Made by a program: the position numbers and the translations under genes. Source: Acinetobacter vivianii (GTDB lineage: Bacteria > Pseudomonadota > Gammaproteobacteria > Pseudomonadales > Moraxellaceae). From it: a stretch of DNA of 54,411 nt. Where the stretch lies: the NCBI RefSeq assembly GCF_014635885.1, contig NZ_BMDR01000014.1, forward strand, positions 237-54,647, read 5' to 3'. Each line of letters starts with the position of its first letter. Positions within the stretch are counted from its first letter, which is position 1. The notes under the pieces were generated by a model. It saw only the letters and a list, made by a program, of their open reading frames with translations. It ran no database searches and was not told the DNA's origin. Of the stretch, positions 34,812 to 43,309 are shown one piece after another.

Positions 34812-35420
34812 TTATTCCACAATAGTTCTAAAAGTCAGATTAATCCGTGCTGCATTGACTTTCTTGGTGGGCGGCAAGCGGTGTAACCAATAAGTTTGCG
34901 TGGTATCTTTCATGACCAATAAACTGCCATGCTCTAAATACAGTTCTACTTTTTCTTTGCTTTGTTTATGTTTGAATGCAAATTTCCGTTCTGCACCAAA
35001 GCTTAAAGAAGCAATTGCACCATCTTTTTTCAAATCTGTTTCAGCATCACTATGCCATGCCATCCCTTCATCACCACTATGATAAAGATTAAGCAAACAG
35101 GAATTAAAGGTCTCTCCTGTCAGTTGCTCGGTTAATTGTTTTAACTCCAGCAACTCCGTTGTCCACGGCAAGGCATATTTATTCATATTGGAATAGGTAT
35201 ATTCAAAGCGCCGATCGCCATACCATGCCACTTTACGTTTAGTGGTTAACAGCTTACCAAAGATTAAGGCCTGATCATTTTCCCAGGCAATCGTCTGCAT
35301 CAACTGCTCAAAATAATGATCTGCGGCAGTGCCATGCACGATTTTGCCATAGTACTGCACCGTGCCGTCATAAGGCAAATGATTCTGTTCTGGATCAGCT
35401 TCAATATCAAATAGCTGCAT
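34812..35420 (-). CDS. alkB: AlkB-family 2-oxoglutarate/Fe(II) DNA dealkylase
   Basis: A 202-residue oxygenase that repairs 1-methyladenine and 3-methylcytosine by oxidative demethylation. The iron ligands are visible: His and Asp in AWHSDAETD near residue 120, and the distal His in YWLHRLP near 178. The closing ARINLTFR supplies the two Arg residues that bind 2-oxoglutarate. Its length and layout resemble the ALKBH2/3-like bacterial group more than E. coli AlkB. The start overlaps the preceding Ada-domain gene by 14 bases, making it the last gene of a four-gene alkylation operon. Confidence 0.93.
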   Translation of the reverse strand: MQLFDIEADPEQNHLPYDGTVQYYGKIVHGTAADHYFEQLMQTIAWENDQALIFGKLLTTKRKVAWYGDRRFEYTYSNMNKYALPWTTELLELKQLTEQLTGETFNSCLLNLYHSGDEGMAWHSDAETDLKKDGAIASLSFGAERKFAFKHKQSKEKVELYLEHGSLLVMKDTTQTYWLHRLPPTKKVNAARINLTFRTIVE

Positions 35421-35652
35421 CTTTCCACTTCTTATAGGCTGGCTTCATACAATGTCCACAAGGCCGATAACCTTGTGCAATTGCCTCCTGCTCATCAACA
35501 AAAAATACCCGATTACTTTTTAGCATGCGCTTACCAGAGCTACAGGTCAATCTGCCATAGATTTTAAGCTGAGTATTGCCTGCAAACAGAATCTCGTGCT
35601 GTTTCAATTTCTGATGTAATTCGCCAGATTCTAATTCACGATGTCGCCACAT
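35407..35652 (-). CDS. Stand-alone Ada metal-binding domain protein
   Basis: An 81-residue protein that consists only of the zinc/methyl-phosphotriester domain normally at the N terminus of Ada. Recognisable are LKIYGRLTCSSGKRMLKSNR, the RVFF strand and the paired Cys in GYRPCGHCMKPAYKKW. In E. coli Ada four Cys bind zinc (38, 42, 69, 72) and Cys38 accepts the methyl group; here the acceptor-like Cys and the last pair are kept, but the second is Lys. The CSSGK version recurs in stand-alone members I know of this family, so it may bind metal differently. It follows the 2OG oxygenase by four bases and overlaps alkB. Confidence 0.88.
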   Translation of the reverse strand: MWRHRELESGELHQKLKQHEILFAGNTQLKIYGRLTCSSGKRMLKSNRVFFVDEQEAIAQGYRPCGHCMKPAYKKWKDAAI

Positions 35653-35656
35653 CAGC

Positions 35657-36391
35657 CTAACTCACAGCATCATGGAAAATAATACCGAGGCTATAACGCT
35701 CACCTTGCAGGATCGGACTGACGCCATGCTTGATATTGACCCGATAATAGCCCTGACTGCCTTTTTCTGGCTTAAACTGTGTGGTGAAAATCAGTAAATC
35801 ACCTTGCTGTGGCTGTATAACGACCGCCTTAGATTGTGCCCGTGGATTTTGTTGGCTTAAGACAAATTCACCCCCACTAAAATCCCTGTTCGGCTGGCTC
35901 AGTACAATCACCAATTGCAGTGGAAAATAGACGTCTCCATATAAATCCTGATGCAAGGTATTAAATCCACCTTGCCCATATTTCAGGATCAATGGCGTTG
36001 CCAGCATTTGTCCATGCTGTTGGCATTGTTGTAAAAATTCGGGATGTGAAGGCGGAAATGTTCGCTCTATCTTCAGAACCCGAAACCATACATTCGCAAT
36101 CGGCGCCAAACGTGAATAGATCTCATGGCGAATCCGCTCAATCAAATTCGGCAATGGATAATTAAAGTATTTATATTCGCCCAGACCAAAACGATAACGC
36201 TGCATTTCGACGGTTTTACGATAAAGTCTAGCTTGTGGATACAATTGCTGTAATTGTTCACACTGTTGTGGCGAAAGCACCTGCCTGATCAGGGCGAAAC
36301 CCTGCTGATGCATCTGCTCTGTGATTCCGTCCCAATCGGCTGACTGGATCTGATCAATCACCGTCTGGAGTTGATCTTGTTCAGATAGCGG
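35657..36391 (-). CDS. 2OG-Fe(II) oxygenase of the alkylation-repair operon
   Basis: A 244-residue non-haem iron oxygenase. The likely ligands are His and Asp in NTLHQDLYGDVYFPLQ and the distal His in NIKHGVSPI, with Arg in GERYSLG for 2-oxoglutarate. The start MPLSEQDQLQTV at 36391 overlaps the end of ada by 11 bases; upstream in-frame residues have no family similarity. Relatives are commonly found beside ada and alkB and are thought to act on alkylated nucleic acid, though the substrate is not known to me. It is the second gene of the operon. Confidence 0.88.
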   Translation of the reverse strand, partial: PLSEQDQLQTVIDQIQSADWDGITEQMHQQGFALIRQVLSPQQCEQLQQLYPQARLYRKTVEMQRYRFGLGEYKYFNYPLPNLIERIRHEIYSRLAPIANVWFRVLKIERTFPPSHPEFLQQCQQHGQMLATPLILKYGQGGFNTLHQDLYGDVYFPLQLVIVLSQPNRDFSGGEFVLSQQNPRAQSKAVVIQPQQGDLLIFTTQFKPEKGSQGYYRVNIKHGVSPILQGERYSLGIIFHDAVS

Positions 36392-37226
36392 CATGGCTTT
36401 GCACACCTTCCCAACCAATGATCGCTGTTTTCCGTACGCTGCCCCATTCATAACCACCAAACAGGCCACTCGACTGAATCACCCGATGACAGGGAATCAA
36501 AAATGCCACAGGGTTACTACCAATCGCCGTGCCTACCGCACGCGCCGCTTTGGGGTGCTCAATGGCTCTGGCAAGTTCACCATAGGTCGCAAGTTGTCCC
36601 ATCGGAATTTTCAGCAGACTTTGCCACACCTTGAGCTGAAATTCGGTGCCTTTCAAATGCAGTTTAATCTCAGCCAGTTGCTGCGGATCTTTCTGAAATA
36701 AAGCCAAGGCACTCTGTTGAAAATTATCTACTTGTTCAATAAACATGGCTTGAGGAAATTGCGCATTTAACTGGGCGAAAGCCTCCGCCCGATCATCGAC
36801 AAAACTTAATGCACAAATTCCTTTGTGTGTAGATGCAATCAGCACCTCACCAAATAAGGTATCTGCAAACTGATAATGAATCGTCAGACTCTGCCCACCA
36901 TTTTTATATTCAGCTGGGGTCATGCCTTCAATCTGAATAAATAAATCATGCAAACGGCTGGTGCTAGACAATCCTGTTGCAAAGGTGGCATCAAAAATAC
37001 TGCCCTGCTCTTGCTTCAAAATCTGTTTGGCATATTCGACACTAATATACTGTAAAAACTTTTTAGGACTGGTGCCCACCCAATCGGTAAATAAACGCTG
37101 AAAATGGGCAGGACTTAAATGTATATGCGCTGCCACCTCATCCAGCTGGGGTTGCTGCTGAAAATTCTGCTGGATATAAGTAATTGCCTGTGCAATCCGG
37201 TCATAATTACGTTGCTGTGAGAACAT
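36381..37226 (-). CDS. ada: Ada-type AraC regulator fused to O6-alkylguanine methyltransferase, lacking the N-Ada domain
   Basis: A 281-residue fusion. Residues 1-100 are an AraC-type DNA-binding domain (LDEVAAHIHLSPAHFQRLFTDW; then ARLHDLF-type region SSTSRLHDLFIQIEGMTPAEY). Residues about 110-275 are a methyltransferase with the acceptor-Cys motif PCHRVIQSSG and the Arg-containing PKAARAVGTAIGSNPVAFLI. The N-terminal phosphotriester sensor of E. coli Ada is missing and is encoded apart at 35407-35652. ATG 37226 is preferred over GTG 37235 because GAGAGG lies eight bases upstream. It heads a tight operon with a 2OG oxygenase, the N-Ada protein and alkB, and probably regulates it. Confidence 0.93.
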   Translation of the reverse strand: MFSQQRNYDRIAQAITYIQQNFQQQPQLDEVAAHIHLSPAHFQRLFTDWVGTSPKKFLQYISVEYAKQILKQEQGSIFDATFATGLSSTSRLHDLFIQIEGMTPAEYKNGGQSLTIHYQFADTLFGEVLIASTHKGICALSFVDDRAEAFAQLNAQFPQAMFIEQVDNFQQSALALFQKDPQQLAEIKLHLKGTEFQLKVWQSLLKIPMGQLATYGELARAIEHPKAARAVGTAIGSNPVAFLIPCHRVIQSSGLFGGYEWGSVRKTAIIGWEGVQSHAAI

Positions 37227-37338
37227 ATCCATCACCTCTCATCCTTCATGACTTCACTGTAGCAACTTTAAATTTTGATGAAAATCTGAATCATGCTCAG
37301 TTTATGTTGCGGGATGATTTTCTGAGATCCCAATAAAA

Positions 37339-37364
37339 AAGCTGCACTCTCTGGAGTACAGCTT
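37339..37364 (-). terminator. Terminator after the cytochrome b562 gene
   Basis: AAGCTGCACTC (37339-37349) and GAGTACAGCTT (37354-37364) form a stem with one mismatch, followed on the minus strand by a T run, 28 bp beyond the stop. Confidence 0.8.
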
Positions 37365-37391
37365 CAGCTTTGCAATCCGATCATCCATCTC

Positions 37392-37769
37392 TTAATGGGT
37401 ATAATATTTATGTCCCTGATCACGCAACTCAGCGATCTTTTTACCCTGCTTTTTCGCTTCATCCAGTTTACCAGCCTGTACCAGTAATTTGGCTTTATCA
37501 ATTTCCCCAACAATCTGGTCAAATAGCGCTGGTGAAGCAGGTACTTTATCCTGTGTATTGGCAGCCAGATGATATTGTTTTGAGTGTACCGCAGCAGTAC
37601 GCATATTATTTAATGCAGCAGTGGCAGCCTGCGAGTTATCAGCTTGGTTAAACGCTTTATAATTCTTGCCTAGCGTTTTCATATCATCTTCTAAACCTGC
37701 TGCACTCGCATTATGGCTCAATGCTAAAGCAGACAACATGACAACGGTGGCTAAAGTTTTTTTAATCAT
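37392..37769 (-). CDS. Cytochrome b562-family periplasmic protein
   Basis: A 125-residue exported protein. A signal peptide ends near NASAAG, leaving a four-helix bundle of about 102 residues. Met in LEDDMKTLGKNYKAF near the start of the mature protein and His in LRDQGHKYY near the end match the axial haem ligands of cytochrome b562. There is no CxxCH motif, so the haem would be bound non-covalently; relatives of this fold, such as CpxP-unrelated variants without haem, also exist, so haem binding is probable but unproven. It is monocistronic, with its own terminator. Confidence 0.85.
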   Translation of the reverse strand: MIKKTLATVVMLSALALSHNASAAGLEDDMKTLGKNYKAFNQADNSQAATAALNNMRTAAVHSKQYHLAANTQDKVPASPALFDQIVGEIDKAKLLVQAGKLDEAKKQGKKIAELRDQGHKYYTH

Positions 37770-37872
37770 CAGGATATCCTATCAAAAACTGTGGCTATGC
37801 TTTATTTCCAACGGCAAGACACCTTGTATTCTGGAGCCAGCATACAAAGAAAATTGCTGATTTAGCATACAT

Positions 37873-37900
37873 AAAAAATGCAACGAAATCGTTGCATTTT
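37873..37900 (-). terminator. Terminator after coaBC
   Basis: AAAATGCAACGA (37875-37886) and TCGTTGCATTTT (37889-37900) are perfect complements 25 bp after the coaBC stop on the minus strand, with an A/T-rich flank giving a U tract. Confidence 0.75.
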
Positions 37901-37924
37901 GATAAAAAAGATCGCGTTTATCAT

Positions 37925-39181
37925 TTATAAACGACGGCGTAAAGCATCCGCAATCGATTCAACCAGTTGCTGTGAAATCTCTTGTTTCGATGCTTTTTCC
38001 AGTTCACGTTTTTTCATGTGATAAGACTGGGCAAAGAACACGGTCATGGCATTCTGATCTGAAGCGAAACCGATATCTGGACGTGATACATCATTACAAG
38101 CAATCATATCCAGTTTCTTCGCCACCAGTTTTCCTGCGGCGTATTCTTCAACATTTTGGGTTTCAGCGGCAAAGCCGACCATAAATGGACGCTCTTCCTG
38201 CTGCGCAATCGTTGCCACAATATCTGGGTTTTTCACTAATGCGACCGCAAGTTCATCACCTGCTTTTTTGATTTTATGCTCAGCCACCTGTGCCACGCGA
38301 TAATCTGCCACTGCTGCCGTTGCAATAAAGATGTCACAGCCTTCTTTCAGCTGATTCATACTGACATCCAGCATTTGCATGGCAGAGCTGACATTAATAC
38401 GTTGCACACCATTCGGTGTATCCAGACTGACAGGCCCAGCCACCAGCGTAACTTTCGCACCTGCGGCATAACATGCTGCTGCCAAAGCGAAGCCCATTTT
38501 GCCCGTACTGTGGTTAGAAATATAACGTACAGGATCAATCGCTTCACGCGTTGGACCAGCGGTAATGGTCACTCGCTTGCCCGCCAATAAACCAAACTTT
38601 TCAGCAAGCGCGCGTTGTGCCTTATGGAAATAGGCCGCAACTTGACGCGCCAGGTCCTCAGGTTCAGGCATCCGCCCTAGACCAACATCGCCACAAGCCT
38701 GCTCACCAGCATCAGGCATAATCACATGGACGCCATCTTCTACCAACGTTTGCAAATTACGTTGCGTCGCTTTCGCCGCCCACATTTGCTGATTCATGGC
38801 AGGTGCAACCCAGACAGGGGCTTTGGTTGCCAAATATAACGTACTGAGCAAATCATCTGCCAAACCATTGGCAAATTTTGCAATCGTGTCACAACTGGCA
38901 GGTGCAACTAAAACCAGATCGGCCCAACGCGCCAATTCGATATGCCCCATTCCAGCTTCCGCTTCAGGATCAAGTAATTCGGTATGTACGGGATTTCCAG
39001 ACAATGCCTGAAAAGTTAAAGGGGTAATAAATGCTTGTGCGCCATGTGTCATGACCACGCGGACATCAAAACCAAAGTCTTTTAAACGGCGTACTAAGAT
39101 GGCACTTTTATAGGCAGCAATACCACCTGTAACCGCTAATATAATGTTTTTATGGGGAATAACACTTAGATCGAAGCTCAC
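37925..39181 (-). CDS. coaBC: Bifunctional phosphopantothenoylcysteine synthetase/decarboxylase
   Basis: A 418-residue enzyme for two steps of coenzyme A synthesis. The N-terminal CoaC half (about 1-190) binds FMN, with ILAVTGGIAAYKSAILVRRL at residue 14, the substrate motif APAMNQQMW near 140 and a Cys in the flap region EQACGDVGLGRM. The C-terminal CoaB half binds CTP, with RVTITAGPTREAIDPVRYIS near residue 205 and IKKAGDELAVALVKNPDI. The start matches family length. It is transcribed away from radC, which lies 196 bp upstream. Confidence 0.97.
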   Translation of the reverse strand: MSFDLSVIPHKNIILAVTGGIAAYKSAILVRRLKDFGFDVRVVMTHGAQAFITPLTFQALSGNPVHTELLDPEAEAGMGHIELARWADLVLVAPASCDTIAKFANGLADDLLSTLYLATKAPVWVAPAMNQQMWAAKATQRNLQTLVEDGVHVIMPDAGEQACGDVGLGRMPEPEDLARQVAAYFHKAQRALAEKFGLLAGKRVTITAGPTREAIDPVRYISNHSTGKMGFALAAACYAAGAKVTLVAGPVSLDTPNGVQRINVSSAMQMLDVSMNQLKEGCDIFIATAAVADYRVAQVAEHKIKKAGDELAVALVKNPDIVATIAQQEERPFMVGFAAETQNVEEYAAGKLVAKKLDMIACNDVSRPDIGFASDQNAMTVFFAQSYHMKKRELEKASKQEISQQLVESIADALRRRL

Positions 39182-39377
39182 AAACAGGATACCTTACTGT
39201 TGCAGTGGCGCTCACAATAGCATTAAATAAGTTCATACCCAAGTGGGACGATAAAGATTTCAATGGATCAAACGACAGAAAATATCATTGGGATCCTAAA
39301 GAGTTAAGAGAAAATGTGACGATTTATTTTTGCTTATAAAAATAATAAAGGCAATAAAATCAATGGGGAATAAACAG

Positions 39378-40100
39378 GTGAATCAATCCATCAAAACATG
39401 GCCCGAGCAAGAACGCCCTCGGGAACGCTTATTATCACAAGGTCCCCAAAGTCTATCTGATGCGGAATTGCTGGCAATTTTTCTCCGTTCCGGCTCAAAA
39501 CAGCATTCTGCCGTCGAACTTGCCCGTATTTTGATTCAACATTTTGGCGGACTTAATTTGATCTTTGATGCCAATCTTGAGGACCTATCACAATTTAATG
39601 GTATTGCTTCAACCAAATATGCCCAGCTCATGGCAGTAAAAGAACTGGGACGGCGCTATCTCAACAATCATTTTCATCAGCAACGACTGTGTCTAGATAC
39701 CTCTACCCTCGTACTCGACTATTTACGTTATGAGTTGCTAGGCGAAAAACAGGAAGTCTTTGCGGTGCTGTGTCTGGATGCAGAACTGCGGAAATTGCAC
39801 TTTAAAAAACTGTTTTTTGGCTCGCATCATTCCTGTAGTGTTTCTCTCAACCAGACCTTACGTTATGCATTACAACAGCAAGCCTGCCAGATCGTGGTTG
39901 CACATAATCATCCCTATGGGATTGCCCAACCGTCAACAGAAGATATTTATCTGACTCAGCAACTAAAACAGGCCTGTAAACTACTGGAAATACAGCTGAT
40001 CGATCACTTTATTATTTCACCCGAAGGACATTTTTCATTTTCTGAACAACAACTACTCAACCCTACTAAAATCAAGCAATCTGGTCTTGACAAAGCTTGA
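39378..40100 (+). CDS. radC: RadC-family JAB domain protein
   Basis: A 240-residue protein of the RadC (UPF0758) family. The start is uncertain: GTG at 39378 (NQSIKTWPEQERPRERL) fits the family best, ATG at 39363 or the TTG-type frame opening at 39330 would lengthen it. A helix-hairpin-helix region (LEDLSQFNGIASTKYAQLMAV) precedes the JAB/MPN+ metalloprotease motif VVAHNHPYGIAQPSTED, which has both His and the Asp. Genetic evidence no longer supports a direct role in recombination repair in E. coli, so function is open. It is divergent to coaBC, a common neighbour. Confidence 0.93.
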   Translation: MNQSIKTWPEQERPRERLLSQGPQSLSDAELLAIFLRSGSKQHSAVELARILIQHFGGLNLIFDANLEDLSQFNGIASTKYAQLMAVKELGRRYLNNHFHQQRLCLDTSTLVLDYLRYELLGEKQEVFAVLCLDAELRKLHFKKLFFGSHHSCSVSLNQTLRYALQQQACQIVVAHNHPYGIAQPSTEDIYLTQQLKQACKLLEIQLIDHFIISPEGHFSFSEQQLLNPTKIKQSGLDKA

Positions 40101-40144
40101 ATCTGGCATGAACATCAACACATAAAATTAATGATTCATATAAC

Positions 40145-41056
40145 ATGATTGTCCGTGACCAGCCGAGTATTTTTAAAGTTTTATTCTCATGGCGTGGGAC
40201 GATTTTACCCAAAATTTTACCTTCTCTCGGCTTCGTAATGCTCATCTCCGCCATTATTGGTGGTGTTGAATATGTAGGCCTTTATCGCTTCCCTGAAATC
40301 CCATTGGTTGGCTTCACCCTGATTGGTGTCGTACTGTCTATTTTCCTTGGATTCAAGAATACCGCCTGTTATGACCGCTGGTGGGAAGCCCGTAAACTCT
40401 GGGGCGTTTTGATCGCCACGGCTCGACATTTTGACCGCGACTGTCGTGTTCTCACACAAGCACGTCGAGAGCGTATCGTTCAGAATGTGATTATCTTTGC
40501 CAATGTCCTGCGTGACCGCTTACGTCATCAAACAGCGAATCCAACCGAACTTACTGAAACCAGTGGCTTAAGTCAGCAAGCTTTGACCCAGCTTTACCAA
40601 CAGCACAATGCACCGCAATACACTCTAAGCCTGATTCAATGGGAACTGTTGCAAGCCATGAAAGAAGGTGAAATCTCGGATATTATTTATACCCAGATGA
40701 ACCGTCACGTGGCAGCTTTAAGTGAAATGCAAACGGGTTGTGACCGTATTGCCAACACACCAATTCCATTTGCCTATTCGGTTTTGCTGAATCGTACCGT
40801 GTACTTCTTTTGCTTTATGCTACCTTTCAGCTTAGGTTCTTTATTGGGTCTGGCTACTCCATTACTGGTTGGGATTCTGGCCTATACCTTTCTCGGTTTA
40901 GATGCACTCAGTACTGAAATTGAAGAACCGTTTGGCACACAAAGTAACGATCTACCACTGGATGCCATGGTGCGTTCAATTGAAATCGAATTACTGGGAA
41001 CTTTAGGTCGCCCAACACCGCCACCGATTCAGGCACAAGATCACAACTTGCTGTAA
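40145..41056 (+). CDS. Bestrophin-type ion channel protein
   Basis: A 303-residue membrane protein of the bestrophin/UPF0187 family, which forms pentameric ion channels; the Klebsiella homologue prefers cations. Typical features are the basic start VRDQPSIFKVLFSWRGTILPK, the motif GFKNTACYDRWWEARKLWG near residue 70, and the tail EIEEPFGTQSNDLPLDAM near 275. Four hydrophobic segments lie around residues 30-65 and 215-260. It follows radC by 44 bp and converges on the aldo/keto reductase gene. Confidence 0.92.
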   Translation: MIVRDQPSIFKVLFSWRGTILPKILPSLGFVMLISAIIGGVEYVGLYRFPEIPLVGFTLIGVVLSIFLGFKNTACYDRWWEARKLWGVLIATARHFDRDCRVLTQARRERIVQNVIIFANVLRDRLRHQTANPTELTETSGLSQQALTQLYQQHNAPQYTLSLIQWELLQAMKEGEISDIIYTQMNRHVAALSEMQTGCDRIANTPIPFAYSVLLNRTVYFFCFMLPFSLGSLLGLATPLLVGILAYTFLGLDALSTEIEEPFGTQSNDLPLDAMVRSIEIELLGTLGRPTPPPIQAQDHNLL

Positions 41057-41060
41057 TTGC

Positions 41061-41090
41061 CATTTCCCTCAGCAAATGTTGAGGGAAATG
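41061..41090. terminator. Shared hairpin between convergent bestrophin and aldo/keto reductase genes
   Basis: CATTTCCCTCA (41061-41071) and TGAGGGAAATG (41080-41090) form a perfect 11-bp stem in the 43-bp gap between the stops. Only a weak T tract follows on either side. Confidence 0.6.
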
Positions 41091-41099
41091 ATTTATCTA

Positions 41100-42146
41100 T
41101 CAAATAAACTGTGATGTCACCAGTGCTTTAAAGCGTTCTGTAAATTGTCCATTCCAATAAGGATAATAAGGATACGGCGGATAAACCGCACTGGCCTGAT
41201 TCAACTGCGTGATCTGTTCAGCCGACAGCTGAATATCTTTTGCTTTTAAATTTTCTTGTAGTTGCGTTTGATTACGGGCACCAATCAAGACACTTGCAAC
41301 CGTCGGACGTTGTAGCAACCAGTTCAGCGCAATTTGAGGAATGGAATAACCTGTTTCCTGTGCAATCTGTTTTAAGGCATCAATGACCCGATAAAGATGT
41401 TCCTCATTCACAGGAGGTGCAAACTGTGCTGTATCATGCAAACGGCTCTCGGCAGGAATTGGATTTTCGCGATCAAACTTACCGGTTAAGCGTCCCCACC
41501 CCAAAGGACTCCACACCACCGCACCCATCTGTTGATCATCATTTAAAGGCATCAACTCCCACTCATAATCACGCCCTATTAAAGAATAATAAACCTGATT
41601 GACCACAAATTTTTCATAACCATATTGTTCCGCAATAGCCTGTGCTTTCATCAATTGCCAGCCCGCAAAATTGGATACGCCGATATAACGGACTTTACCG
41701 CTTCGAACCAGTTCATCCAATGTTTTCATCAATTGATGCAAGGAGGTAAAGCTATCAAACAGATGCAATTGCAACACATCAATATAATCGGTTCCCAATC
41801 GTGTCAGGGATTGTTCCACCGCAGAGAGTAAATAGTCTCGACTAAATCCCGCAGCGTTCAAATGATCCGAGCTACGAATACCAACTTTGGTAGAAATAAT
41901 CGCTTGCTGTCTTTTCGCAGCTAAAGCCTTGCCAAGCATCCGTTCAGACTCTCCATCCGAATAAACATCTGCGGTGTCAAAGTAATTAATCCCCGCCTCC
42001 AGACCCGCCTGAATCATTTGGTTGGCTTCCGTTTGGCTGGCCTGTCCCCAAGCAGAAAAAATTTGTCCCTGTCCGCCTAAAGTGCCAGCACCAAATCCCA
42101 ATTCCGAGACTTTTAAACCCGAGTTTCCTAGAAAATGATATTTCAT
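41100..42146 (-). CDS. Aldo/keto reductase
   Basis: A 348-residue NADPH-dependent oxidoreductase with the (beta/alpha)8 barrel. The catalytic tetrad is visible: Asp and Tyr in NYFDTADVYSDGESERMLG, Lys in AIISTKVG and His in VLQLHLFDSF. The cofactor-binding end is ASVLIGARNQTQLQENL. It resembles the YajO/Tas-like group of general aldehyde and ketone reductases. It diverges from a LysR-type gene with 101 bp between the starts, suggesting that regulator controls it. The substrate is unknown. Confidence 0.93.
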   Translation of the reverse strand: MKYHFLGNSGLKVSELGFGAGTLGGQGQIFSAWGQASQTEANQMIQAGLEAGINYFDTADVYSDGESERMLGKALAAKRQQAIISTKVGIRSSDHLNAAGFSRDYLLSAVEQSLTRLGTDYIDVLQLHLFDSFTSLHQLMKTLDELVRSGKVRYIGVSNFAGWQLMKAQAIAEQYGYEKFVVNQVYYSLIGRDYEWELMPLNDDQQMGAVVWSPLGWGRLTGKFDRENPIPAESRLHDTAQFAPPVNEEHLYRVIDALKQIAQETGYSIPQIALNWLLQRPTVASVLIGARNQTQLQENLKAKDIQLSAEQITQLNQASAVYPPYPYYPYWNGQFTERFKALVTSQFI

Positions 42147-42247
42147 GATTTTCTCTCCAATACATGATTGCTTAGAGACAAAATAGCGCTATGGGTTTAT
42201 TTAAAAAACCACGATAATCAGGAAATACTTTTCTGGTTTTATGGATA

Positions 42248-43159
42248 ATGAATACAGAAGATTTTCAATTTTTTATTCGGGTGGCAGACTTAGGCTCAAT
42301 CAGCAAAGCCGCGCAGGATGCCAATATTTCGGTTTCAGTCGCCAGCCAGAAGTTGCAACGTCTGGAACAACAGCTACAACTGCGTTTATTTCATCGCACT
42401 ACCCGTAAGCTGACCTTAACCGAAGAAGGCCGCACGCTACTGACGCGTGGGCGCGGCTGGATGGCTGATTTTGTCAATTTACACGAGTCGTTAAAAGTCA
42501 AAGATCATAGGCTTTCGGGAACATTACGCATAACCGCGTCCGCTATCTTTGGTACCAAGGTTTTAATGCCGCTAATTGCCGAGTTCTCCAAATTGCATCC
42601 TGAGCTAAATATCCATCTCGATCTCAATGATCAAAACATCGATTTAATTCAACAAGGTATGGATCTTGCGATTCGTATTGGACAATTAAAAAGCTCTAGT
42701 CTGATTGCCAGAAAATTAGCTCCCAATCCACGGTTATTATGCGCCTCACCCACCTACCTGCAACAATATGGGATTCCAGAAAGCTTATCTGATCTCAAAT
42801 CTCATCGCTGTATTTTGCAACAGCATGCCAATGGGCTCACCAACCAGTGGTCTTTTCTAAATAAAGCAGGTGAAACTGAACAGATTCGGGTAGAGGGTTA
42901 CTTTAGTACCAATTCGGGTGAAGCCGTTCGACAAGCTGCTTTACACGGTTTAGGCATTTCCAATCATTCGTTCTGGCATGTTGCAGAAGATTTAGACACA
43001 GGCAAACTGGTACAGATCTTGCCAGATTATCCAGTCGAGGCCACTGCAATTTATGCGGTCTTTCCACATCGAGAATTACTACCGCCTAAAGTGCAATGCT
43101 TTTTAGATTATTTATCAGATTACTTCCTGCATCATGATCACTGGCGGTCTGAAAATTGA
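42248..43159 (+). CDS. LysR-family transcriptional regulator
   Basis: A 303-residue regulator. The winged helix lies at residues 4-63, with SISKAAQDANISVSVASQKL and LEQQLQLRLFHRTTRKLTLTEEG. The remaining 220 residues are the periplasmic-binding-type effector domain (GTLRITASAIFGTKVLMPLI). It resembles the DsdC/AaeR-like group of regulators divergent from an oxidoreductase. It is transcribed away from the aldo/keto reductase gene, which it probably controls. Its effector is unknown. Confidence 0.93.
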   Translation: MNTEDFQFFIRVADLGSISKAAQDANISVSVASQKLQRLEQQLQLRLFHRTTRKLTLTEEGRTLLTRGRGWMADFVNLHESLKVKDHRLSGTLRITASAIFGTKVLMPLIAEFSKLHPELNIHLDLNDQNIDLIQQGMDLAIRIGQLKSSSLIARKLAPNPRLLCASPTYLQQYGIPESLSDLKSHRCILQQHANGLTNQWSFLNKAGETEQIRVEGYFSTNSGEAVRQAALHGLGISNHSFWHVAEDLDTGKLVQILPDYPVEATAIYAVFPHRELLPPKVQCFLDYLSDYFLHHDHWRSEN

Positions 43160-43165
43160 GTTTCT

Positions 43166-43309
43166 TCAAAGCCCCGCAAAACCATGAAACATCCATTGAA
43201 TGCCCCATAACAGCAAAAGCATCAGGAAAAAGAAAATAATCAGGTAAAGTTCTAATTTTTCATAGATCCGTTTATCTAAAACGTTCCCAAATTCCGCTCT
43301 GACCTTCAT
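43166..43309 (-). CDS. Possible small single-pass membrane protein overlapping the PHP gene end
   Basis: A 47-codon frame beginning at ATG 43309, which overlaps the end of the PHP-domain gene by 38 bases, and ending at 43166. A basic/polar start (KVRAEFGNVLDKRIYEKLE) is followed by a 20-residue hydrophobic helix (LYLIIFFFLMLLLLWGIQWM) and a short tail. GGGT lies just upstream of the ATG. It fills otherwise unexplained sequence between the LysR and PHP genes. Coding is plausible from composition only, without homology, so this is tentative. Confidence 0.4.
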   Translation of the reverse strand: MKVRAEFGNVLDKRIYEKLELYLIIFFFLMLLLLWGIQWMFHGFAGL

